Assembly (NCBI GenBank): GCA_951802425.1
Contig: OX637795.1
Coordinates: 2,398,501 to 2,462,500 of the forward strand
Length of the DNA stretch: 64,000 nucleotides
Direction: 5' to 3'
DNA from: Clavaria fumosa
Lineage: Eukaryota > Basidiomycota > Agaricomycetes > Agaricales > Clavariaceae
Shown: positions 54,901 through 64,000 of the stretch, piece after piece
Layout of the letters: each line of letters opens with the position of its first letter
Position numbering within the stretch: the stretch's first letter is position 1
The notes under the pieces: model-generated
Databases searched by the model: none
Seen by the model: only the letters and a program-made list of their open reading frames with translations
Told to the model about the DNA's origin: nothing
Made by a program: the position numbers and the translations under genes

Positions 54901-56860
54901 GCACTCGCTGAGGGCGAGAAAAGCCAGGGACAGGGTCAGCACGTTTCTGCAGTTATGGAATGAGATCACGCACTCGCTGAGGGGGAGAAAAAGCAGGGAC
55001 AGGGTGAGTATGTTTCTGAAGCTATGGAGCGAGTTCACACACATTCTGAGGGCGAGAAAAGCCAGGGTCAGGGTCAGCATGTTCCTGCAGCTATGGAACA
55101 AGTTCACGCACTCGCTGAGGATGAGAAATGGCAGGGACAGGGTCAGCACATTTCTGCACCTAGGGAATGAGATCACACACAAACTGAAGGCGAGAAAAGC
55201 CAGGGTCAGGGTGAGTGCATTTCTGCAGCTATGGAACGAGTTCACGCACTTCCTGAGGGCAAGAAAAAGCAGGGACAGAGGTCAGCACATTTCTGCAGCT
55301 ATGGAACGAGTTCACGCACTTCCTGAGGGCGAGAAAAGCCAGGGACAGGGTCAGCACATTTCTGCAGCTATGGAACGAATTCACGCACTCGCTGAGGGTG
55401 AGAAAAGGCAGGGTCAGGGTGAGTGCATTTCTGCAGCTATGGAACGAGTTCACGCACTTCCTGAGGGCAAGAAAAAGCAGGGACAGAGGTCAGCACATTT
55501 CTGCAGCTATGGAACGAGTTCACGCACTGCCTGAGGGCGAGCAAAGCCAGGGACAGGGTCAGCATGTTTCTGAAGCTATGGAACGAGTTCACGCACTCGC
55601 TGAGGGCGAGAAAAGGCAGGGTCAGGGTGAGTGCATTTCTGCAGCTACGGAACGAGTTCACGCACTCGCTGAGGGCGAGAAAAAACAGGGACAGGGTCAG
55701 CACGTTTCTGCAGTTATGGAATGAGATCACGCACATGCTGAGGGCGAGAAAAAGCAGGGACAGGGTCAGCACGTTTCTGCAGTTATGGAATGAGATCACG
55801 CACAAACTGAGGGCGAGAAAAGACAGGGTCAGGGTCAGCATGTTTCTGAAGCTATGGAATGAGTTCATGCACTTTCTGAGGGCGAGAAAAGCCAGGGTCA
55901 GGGTCAGCACATTTCTGCAGCTATGGAACAGGTTCACACACTTCCTGAGAGCGAGAAAAGCCAGGGACAGGGTCAGCACGTTTCTGCAGCTATGGAACGA
56001 GTTCTCGCACTCGCTGAGGGCGAGAAAAGGCAGGGACAGAGGTCAGCACGTTTCTGCAGCTATGGAACGAGTTCACGCACTGCCTGAGGGCGAGAAAAAG
56101 CAGGGACAGAGGTCAGCACATTTCTGCAGCTATGGAACGAGTTCACGCACAAGCTGAGGGCAAGAAAAGGCAGGGTCAGGGTGAGTGCAGTTCTGCAGCT
56201 ATGGAACGAGTTCACACACTTCCTGAGGGCGAGAAAAGGCAGGGACAGGGTCAGTGCATTTCTGCAGCTATGGAACGAGTTCATGCACTTCCTGAGGGCG
56301 AGAAAAGCCAGGGACAGGGTCAGCCCATTTCTGAAGCCATGGTGCGAGTTCACGCACTCGCTGAGAGCGAGAGAAGGCAGGGACAGAGTCAGCACTTTTC
56401 CGAAGCTATGGACCGAATGCACGCACTCGCTGAGGGCAAGAAATGGCAGGGACAGGGTCAGCACATGTTTCTGCACCCACGGGACGAGTTCACGCACTTG
56501 CTGAGGACGAGAATAGGCAGGGACAGGGTCAGCATGTTCTGCAGCTATGGAATGATTTCGCGCACTCGCTGAGGGCAAGAAAAGGCAGGGTCAGGGTCAG
56601 CACGGGTTTCTGCACCCACGGAACGAGTTCACGCACTTCCTGAGGACGAGAATAGGCCGGGACAGGGTCAGCACGGATATCTGCACCCTTGGAACAATTT
56701 CACACACATTCTGAGGGTGGTAACGAGTCACAAGATGTCAGTGCAAGTTTCTGCAGCCTGAGAACAAGTCCACGCACAATCTGAGGGCGGCCAGACACAA
56801 GGAACACTCAGTGCAGGTTTCTGCGCCTATGGGACAAGTTTACGCACCCACTGAAGGCGT
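52000..56860. repeat. 69-bp minisatellite array, copy 2, with higher-order structure
   Basis: The unit is the same as at 40960-44370, but with more copies (core about 52760-56600). Some units read GACAGAGGTCAGC instead of GACAGGGTCAGC, adding one base (70-bp units) and shifting frame. Blocks of about 692 bp repeat: 54053-54553 recurs at 54745-55245, and 54537-54761 at 55229-55453. That equals ten units, eight of 69 bp and two of 70 bp. Open frames are shorter than in copy 1. Confidence 0.88.
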
Positions 56861-57041
56861 ACCGACATTGTTAGATTGGGATTCTGAAACGATGGACTGA
56901 ATTCACCTACTTCCTGAGTAGTAAATGTTGCAATACGGTGAACATGAGGTTTTGTACACATTGGACAAGCGCACGGACATGGATACGAATCGGGAAGTTC
57001 CTGAGTATCCTAAAAAGACCATTTGGAAACTCGGACAATGA

Positions 57042-59627
57042 CTAGATGCAGGAGAACGTTTGCATGTTGAGGCAATGCAGAGGAGTGGGACTAGCCTCTA
57101 GCTTGCATACCACCGAATCCAAATCCTCGAAAGTGCTTCTCGCGCTCCAACTCACACTCAGGGTCTCCATCCAATGGTCGAACGATTTGCTCATCAGATT
57201 GTGTACGGAAGCCACCAACCTATCATGGTTTCCTACATCAAGGAGATTCCTCTGCCCTCTGTTGGTCAAGTCACAATTCAAGTGGTAGAGCCAATTCTGT
57301 GAGGCGTAAGTAAATGTTGAGCCGTGTTCACCAACCTCCGGATGTGCTGTTATGAAATTTAAGCAATCGAACACGATTTGCTCGTGGCCTTCTGCAGGAT
57401 CAATAAAAAAGTTGCCCAAAAGGTCGCTGTTGGTTTTTGGCCTGGCGCGTTTCGGATCGGTCAGGAAGTCGTGAAATGAAGCATGCAGAGTGCGAATAAC
57501 CCTTGTTGGATTGTCAGGCACAAGCAAGACCGATTGTACATCACTCAAGCGTCCTCGAACGTGGGCGGGAGGGAGATCTAGCAGTGGTCCAAGAGCATTT
57601 ACCGAGAGTTGGTTCCGGAGAAGAATGATGGTTCCTATGATGCGAAGACACTCCATCTTCTCTTCCTGCTCCTCGAATCTGTCCAGTGCACTTCTGAGGA
57701 TTTCTTGATAAAGTCCATCGAGGCCAGTGATCGCGGGATGATTGGCGATTTTTTGCAGTTGGTACTCGATTCCACCAGGGCGCTCCACATATTCGCAAAC
57801 AGTTGACGCAAAAATGAATAGACCCTCAGCCTTCTTGACCAGTGTTTCAACGAGTTCCTTAGGCGGCCAACTTTGTGTCGTGAGTGGGCGGCCTTTCGCC
57901 GCTTCCCGTTTCGCCGCTTTCCGCAGTCGATCAACCAAATATCTTTGGATATCAGCGTCAACGTTGCTGACATTGTGGAGAATAAATATCCTTCGACGCC
58001 CACACAAGGCCTCGTCAGCAAACGCGTTCTCGGTTGAGGATGTGGGACGGCTGCTAACGAAGACCCTAAGAAAAGGGACCGACTCGAGATGGGAAGCGAG
58101 GGCCGCAAGAATTTGCTCCGGTGCGCGATCAGCGGTGCATTCATCGAGGGCATCGATGATAATCCGGGTAGGCCGTTGGTGGGCAGAATCCATCTCCAGA
58201 AGGGGCTTGACAATCAGCTCCCTGATCTGCTCTGAAGGCAGTGCAAACCCAATCCTGTCGTTTTGTTCGATAACTGTGACAAGCCGAGCACGAAATCGTG
58301 TATCACGATCCGCAAGAATCCGAGCAATGGTGGGGAAAATGAGGTTTATGTCGCTCCGATGCTTGTCGCCGCGTAAGCAGAAAAAACTTGCACTGAGCTT
58401 GTTTTCATCTTTTGCAACAGTGCTGGCGATTGTGAGAGCGACTGTTGTTTTTCCAGTCCCCGCTCCTCCGTTCAGCCAGTACACTTGCTTTTCATCCCTG
58501 CCATCTATCCAATCCTTGACTTCTTTCAATATGCCTCTACGTGTTCCCTCCAAGCACATTGGGCGACCGACACGGTCGTGTTGCGCACGTTCTGCGAGAG
58601 GGAGTTTTCCTAAAAGCTCTAAATGCACATTGGGATCGGATTGGAAGAGCGATATTACGGCGAATTGAACTTACCGCGAGAGCGAGAGTCCTGATAAAGC
58701 TGATTCAGGCCACCATGATACAAAGGATGGCCGTCATACTTACCGAAACTACTACCTCCGTTCTAGTGACTGCTGCCTCCGTTCTAGTGACTACTGCTTC
58801 GGCTCTAATGACAGATCCGAGCTGGGAATATGTCGGCCAGGCGGTAGCAACCCAATACTGGCACCCACCATTATCCTGTTGATGGCATCTCGAACGATCC
58901 GGAGTTGTTCAATGATTAATAGCGCGTCATCGGATCCATTGACGACCCTACAAGCTTTCGTACGTAGTTGAACCCCTTCAATCCTCGTCTTCGCATCCTC
59001 TAGTTCACTTCATTGTTTTGTCAATGGCAGGACAAGGCTTACGAACAAAGAATGGAACACACAACGACAGATTTCTTATTTGACATTTGAGGGCATCGGG
59101 CATGGCTGGAGAACCGCTTTGATAAGGACGGAGTATTTCGTTCAGCTGGTCGACAGTTTTGATGAAAGACTTGAAATCCTCCAAATTTTTGTTCGCTATC
59201 TGTGAAACGCTGCGCCATGTCCCCATTACCGGCAAGGACAAAGTGAACTTACATCAAACCACCCCAAAACCATTTCAAGTCCTGAGAAGGCTGCCTTTAG
59301 CCCCGGTACAGGAATGGAACCGGATATGGTGGTTAAGAGAAAGAGAGAAAGCCTAAGCGTGTTAAGCGTCGTGTCCTTCACTTCCTTGAAGCGCGACTGG
59401 GGTTTCTTGTCAGGAGCCGAAGGCTCGCCTGCCGCACTCTGGTCAGGCTCTTGGGCAAGGGAGGGAGTAGCGCTCGATATTGGCGCGCTAGCATTCGGAG
59501 GAACCACCGTAGCTTGTGGATTAGAGCCTGGCGAACTGGGACGATTCTGCTCAGGGACGGCGCGCCTAGACTGGGTGGCTTGCTGGGCGGGACTGTGTCG
59601 ATGGAAGAGGCCTTTCAAGCGCTTCAT
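57042..59627 (-). CDS. NLR-like NACHT NTPase, six exons (copy 2)
   Basis: Exons on the minus strand are 59627-59253, 59199-59043, 58999-58869, 58821-58744, 58690-58675 (16 nt) and 58618-57042, giving 777 residues. It has the same architecture as the 44550-47109 gene: basic start MKRLKGLFHRHSP, helical N-terminal region, NACHT with GGAGTGKTT and LIIIDALDEC-type motifs (here RIIIDALDEC), helical C-terminus. Exon 4 carries one extra seven-residue unit (VVTRTEA/AVTRTEV). Splice sites, phases and both nucleotide-binding motifs are kept in both copies, so both look functional. The stop is about 180 bp from the 69-bp array. Confidence 0.78.
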
Positions 59628-61223
59628 GAGAGTCGATGTCGAAGAACGCGGCGGGGTTGGCACGAGGCCCAACACGCACTTGGTCGGATTGCAGCCGGGC
59701 AAGTTGCCGTAGACTAGTTTTCACCGGTTTTGGAAGTCCCAAGGGCTCGGCTCGGCTTCGCAATCATTTTGAAGTTTGAGCCGTCTATGCCATGGCTATC
59801 CTCTCATCCCCTTTGACGACGTCAACTCACACTCACTGGCTTCACTTTGTGACACCCCGGACAAAGTCTTGTCATGACATACAATATGGGATATCGAAGT
59901 TGGCAACGGTGAGCAACTTCCGACAGCTGCCTGGTCAAGGGCCTTTGACGTAGAGCTGGCCGGAACTGGGTAACGATGCTGACGATGACAACGGTGAAGA
60001 AGGATAGGACGAGCGCGTCGCTAAGGTCAACTGCGTGACCCACGCCGGCAAGCGAGTGCAGGAGTGTGGAACGTCTGGTGACTTCATCGACCCAGGGCGT
60101 CTGCGTGAGTGATGCGCCGCCCTAGGAAGGCCCTTCGCACGTAAGAAAGGGGAGGGAGGGAGCCAGTGGGAACATCGTTTCTTGGGATGCAACCTCGGCT
60201 TGGGAGCGCAGGTTGCCTGGAGACTTTGGTACACCCTGGTGAATTGAGGACCCTTCGTACGAACACTAGCCATTCTTCCCCGTTGAGCCATATGAGCTGT
60301 ACGTTTGGTGTGTACTGCGCGTGTCTGCCGAGTGCTGAGCACTGAAGCGTGAGGGGCGAGGTATACGAGTAGGGGTTGCGCGGAGGATCGCGTCCTACAA
60401 ACATGGTCAGCGTTGATTGGAGCTCAGGCCACCAAGTATCGAGACCCACCAAGTCCTCGCTCTCTCCATCCTAACCTTCGGAGGCTCTCTATTTGCCCCC
60501 TCAAGTGGCTTAGATTTGGTATTTTCACAGTTTGCGGTCAGCAGAGGTCTTGCCACGACGCCAGGTATGACAGCACTTCTCCCACTGATCCTATTGCTGA
60601 AGATTTCTATTATGCTCCTCACGGTAATGCTTCATCGTTCTCTAGACCGTCACCCATTGCTTAATACGTTGCCTTGTGCTGAAGGAGACTTGCATTTCAT
60701 CGATTACAATGCATTCGATGATCAAATCTCGTCCACTAGGGAAACGCCACACCGCAATAATTTCCGTCGGACGGGATGTCATTAGGCGCGGTGGCCAATG
60801 TGTCTTTTCTAGACCTGCTGCAGCGCTCTGTGATGCATCATACATAATCCTCAGAACGAAAGGCGATCAGGTATCAGACCAAGTCTTCCAGTACATCCGC
60901 ACCACTCTTGGCCTTGTGATTCATGGAATTAATTCTGTTCAGAACGGGACACTGTTGAGGAAGGATTTACGCTGTCAAATTGGTATCGGGTAAATTGCCT
61001 TCCTGGAGGTGTGTGTGTATATCCAGAAATCTTATGAAGTGGCTAATTTCCAGATTCCCAACTTTGCTTCGGATTCTGCTAACACCCCTAAAGTCGAGGA
61101 AGGTCCAATGCTGTCCAGTTGCATCACGCTCGAGAATTTTGGCATGGGTGACTCGCCACCACCCAGCATCTTCCTTGACTTTATGTATAGCGTTGTTACC
61201 TACCAATGCTGGCGGGGCAGCGA
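59628..61223. other. Region upstream of NLR copy 2
   Basis: This is the counterpart of 47110-48690. Bases 59935-60310 are almost identical to copy 1, while 60400-60960 have several small indels. An open plus frame from 61009 fuses remnant sequence to the Utp22-like fragment across the deletion point near 61223, a chance fusion. No gene assigned. Confidence 0.45.
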
Positions 61224-62730
61224 TTTCGAACGCGCCGCCAGAGCTTATTCCAAGAAAAAGACCATTTCGACGCTCGGTTCTTCCAGAAACGCGCTTTCTA
61301 CCTCACCGCGCTCACCTCGCACCCTGACCTCGCCGTCGACGGCGCGTCTGAGTGCGTGCAGGGTGACTCACGTCTCGCCTGTCTCCTTCTCGCGCCCCAG
61401 CCCAGTACGTCCCCATTTCACGCGTCGCATACGAGTGCTGACGCGTTTTTCTTCTACTTTTGTTAATAGCCGACGCACAAAAAGATCTCGTCAAACTAGG
61501 CACACATCCGCATCCTCCCAACACCCCTGCATTCTTCCCCAATCCCACTTCACCGCCTCTCCCCTGCGCAAGCCAACTTGCGCACTCTGGCCCCACCCAG
61601 CCCCAGCAAACCTACCAAAACCACGTCTCCCACTCCAACCCTGGCCCCACGCACGCACCCCACACCGACCTACAATACTGCGCTCCTCCTTACTTTCCAT
61701 ACGACCGCGCCCCCACCTCCTGCACGCGCACGACCTCGCGCAGCGCGCGCCCGCCACACGTGACACGCTGGCGCTCCTCCGCGTGTGGGCCGCACAGCGC
61801 GGGTTCGAGGGCGGTCCCGGGTGGGTGCGCCCCGGTGCTGGCGCGCCTTCCGCTGGCGACGGCGCTGGCGTTGGTAGAGGCACGGCAGTTGGTGGTGGGG
61901 GAGTGCAGCGGGGACTTATTACCTCCTCGGCTTTAGGGCGGTGGGCGCGGAGCTTGGTGGACTGCGCTGCTTGCTGCGCTCGTTGATGGCGAGGAAGACG
62001 TGCCGGCGGTGCCGCAGAGCCTTAATGTGCGCCGGAGAGGCCGCAGGAAGCCTCTGGGGACAGGTCTCAGTCAGCGTTAGACTTCCTCGGTGGGACACTC
62101 TTCTCCTTTCTTTGGGGTGTGGTGCTTACCTTTCTGGCTTTCTTTTTGGTTTTGTTTTTATGGGTTAGCGAAGCATGACTGGGAACACGAGCCCGTATTC
62201 GCTAAGGGTGCGACCGGGGTGGGGGATCTCGTCAGTGTTGTCTCACTGACCATCTATGTTTATTCATTCCCATCACATGCTCATTTCTCCCCCTGCACAG
62301 TTCCCACCAGAAGAGTACACCGCGCACCATGACGCAGTGCTCGTCGATGCAGCGTGTGTAAACCTCCTTGTAGGGGTGCTGCTTAGTTCCCTTGAATTAG
62401 TATGTCCCCGTTTCTCAAGATTCTTGGGCTTTCAGTAATACTTCTGTTTTTCTTTGAGGGGAGCCGTTATGGTGCCGAGTTCTCATTTTTGTTGACGCGC
62501 ATACTCCCCACAGCTGCGCCATAACGCCAAAAAGACGCTCCAACGCCTGGATGTGCACACCATGCATCTTGTGCGCCTTAGCAACCACGACGAGGGCGGT
62601 GCCAACAGTGGTGGGACGGGGATTGGGGCTGGGACGGATGCAGACGCAGACGCAGATAACCACGGCGACCCGTTCAAAGCAGTCTTCTTGGACAACCAGC
62701 GGGACCTCGTCACGCACTTCATTTGCAGGT
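61224..62730 (+). pseudogene. Utp22-like pseudogene fragment (copy 2), 5' deleted
   Basis: It corresponds to about 49284-50830 of copy 1; the first 470 bases, including the ATG, are missing. It retains PTYNTALLLTFHTTA, ALLRVWAAQRGFEGGPGW, FPPEEYTAHHDAVLVDAACV and the exon LRHNAKKTLQRLDVHTMHL. It carries further small indels relative to copy 1. Confidence 0.65.
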
Positions 62731-63372
62731 ATATGCGGTTTCGTGTAGCTGACTGTCCCCTCTGTCACTCGACGCCGTTTACGACGATGCAATTGGGTTT
62801 CCGCATGAAGGTGTCTGCTTTGGCCACCAAATCATCGCACAAGCCCTTGGCGCGCAACGAAGCCGGGTGGGAAGTGGCCACCACCAGATTAGACCTCAAC
62901 GACCTCGGGAAAAAGATATTCGAGATTGATACTTTCGTACGCCCCTTGCCATTCCGGTTCTAACCTGGATACCCATCAACGATTTTGAAAAATTGCATGA
63001 ACCAACTCGGCCACTATATCAAACGAGCAGAGCCTCCTGCAGATGCACCGCGACCACGTCGTCTCAATGCCCCGGTCTTTCCATCTTCTCGGGTCTTCGC
63101 CGGCCTCGCCGAACTAAGGAATGGTACGCTTTGTCGACGATGACGACGATCAAGACAGCGACACCACCGACTCAGACGATACAGGGTCTCTCCCCGCTGC
63201 GGCATCGCGCGAGATCTGCGTGCTGACCACGCAAGGCCATAGTACCTCATGCGCGCACAGTCATGGAAGAGCGCGAGCGTCTTGGGATCATAGACACTCG
63301 CCTTGCGACGGACGGGCGTCGCAGGTTCGCGGCGCTAACGAACGATGGCGTGCCATCTGGCGTCCATTAGGT
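62731..63372 (+). pseudogene. Class I glutamine amidotransferase fragment (copy 2)
   Basis: This matches 50831-51530. CFGHQIIAQALG, NEAGWEVATTRLDLNDLGKK and GSSPASPN-type segments are kept. The end reads DTRLATDGRRRFAALTNDGV and then PSGVH before a stop. It lacks the N-terminal half of the domain and is in broken frames. Confidence 0.6.
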
Positions 63373-63496
63373 GTGGTGTGAGAAACGAGCCTCAGAGTTG
63401 ATCATAAATTTTAAATTTATCCGAATAGATGCGGTGCATAGAAGTGATACAGTACAAGCTCTGCTGCGGCAATTACAATTTCCTGCTCCTGAATCC

Positions 63497-64000
63497 CAAT
63501 CTTCTCAACGCAATTTATCTGCGACCTCACTTTCGCTGACTGCAGGGACTCGGAGCTTGGAGTGAGGCACCAATGAGAAGCGATGAGGAAGGCCGCAGTA
63601 ACGAGGAAGGCGTGCTTGCGGAACTCCTTCTCGATGTCTGAGAGACCGGACGTTAGCTTCAGCAACCGGAGCACTGTGAGGCTTCCCTTCTTTTTGGTAC
63701 ACCGAACGCCTTCGCTTGCAACATTCAGTAGGGAAATATATATATATGAACAGCAACAGCTACGATTTCAAAGGCAAAGCACAATAAAAAAAAAAGTTAT
63801 TTAAGGGTACAAGTCCCATCGTTAGTCTTACGGTTAGACTCCCATGAATAGTCAACTTCAATGTCCAAGACGATGAAAACGCTGATTTCCACTGCAATAA
63901 CCGTCTGAATGACACCAAAGACCGATGTTGATCCATCTGCGCATGGGACAGGATGATACACCTCTTTCCCTTCGCAGCTGAGCTCCACGTCTAAAGCAAT
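63497..64000 (-). other. Possible partial minus-strand gene at the right edge
   Basis: From the right edge the minus strand is open to about 63797 (CEGKEVYHPVPCADGS, then a hydrophobic stretch VIQTVIAVEISVFIVLDIEV). A GTAAGA at about 63828 and CAAG near 63719 could bound an intron leading to a second open stretch, TVLRLLKLTSGLSDIEKEF and KHAFLVTAAFLIASHW, near 63560-63680. No family recognised. An (AT)n run lies at 63737-63748. It may be the end of a gene outside the window. Confidence 0.3.

Larger units (their letters stand above)
51812..63496. repeat. Segmental duplication, copy 2
   Basis: This is the 11.7-kb partner of 40789-51622. It has a longer 69-bp array, a seven-codon longer NLR exon 4, and a deletion of about 600 bp that removes the start of the Utp22-like fragment. 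Confidence 0.92.

Noticed and set aside
52800..56700. CRISPR-like array
   Set aside because: Units are contiguous without unique spacers and the sequence is from a eukaryote; it is a minisatellite.
61009..61986. 325-codon plus-strand frame as a novel gene
   Set aside because: It runs across the copy 2 deletion junction and through frameshifted Utp22-like sequence, so it is an accidental fusion.

Overview
The window is transposon-dominated DNA from a filamentous basidiomycete, probably an Agaricomycete. The evidence is spliceable introns of about 50 nt, chromodomain Ty3/gypsy elements, a fungal CACTA element with a companion gene, a NACHT-type NLR-like gene, and fragments resembling Utp22 and a class I glutamine amidotransferase. 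The species cannot be named from this sequence.

Bases 1-35768 are one stack of nested elements, resolved by target-site duplications (TSDs). Element A (gypsy, minus strand, LTRs of about 290 bp) runs from 1616 to 35526. Four insertions split it: element C in its 3' LTR (1684-19225, TSD AAAGA), a CACTA transposon in its integrase (20387-26448, TSD TCA), element D in its reverse transcriptase (28212-32592, TSD GGCTG) and a solo A LTR between gag and protease (33299-33588, TSD CCACA). Element C holds a foldback element (3823-4984) and gypsy element B (6771-15791). B holds another solo LTR (10813-11730, TSD CCGG). Most coding pieces carry CGA-to-TGA stops and LTR pairs differ mainly at CpG.

The most unusual feature is in B and C. 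Each carries, antisense to the element and just inside its 3' LTR, a gene for a coiled-coil protein with a CX2CX6CX10CX2CX6C cluster, the spacing of fungal Zn2Cys6 DNA-binding domains. In C it is the only substantial gene. B, C and the coding-poor element D are crowded with ACTCCG on the element sense strand (CGGAGT on the other). CGG is the triplet usually contacted by Zn2Cys6 proteins, so the protein may recognise these arrays; that is inference.

Bases 35769-40788 are non-coding: AT-rich sequence, a 27-bp minisatellite (about 37860-38510), and an hAT-like MITE inside a mariner-like MITE (39403-40100).

Bases 40789-63496 are a tandem duplication (40789-51622 and 51812-63496). Each copy has a 69-bp minisatellite, an apparently intact six-exon NLR-like gene on the minus strand (about 770 codons, one 16-nt microexon), and a decayed Utp22-amidotransferase pseudogene block on the plus strand. 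The last 500 bases may hold part of an unidentified minus-strand gene.
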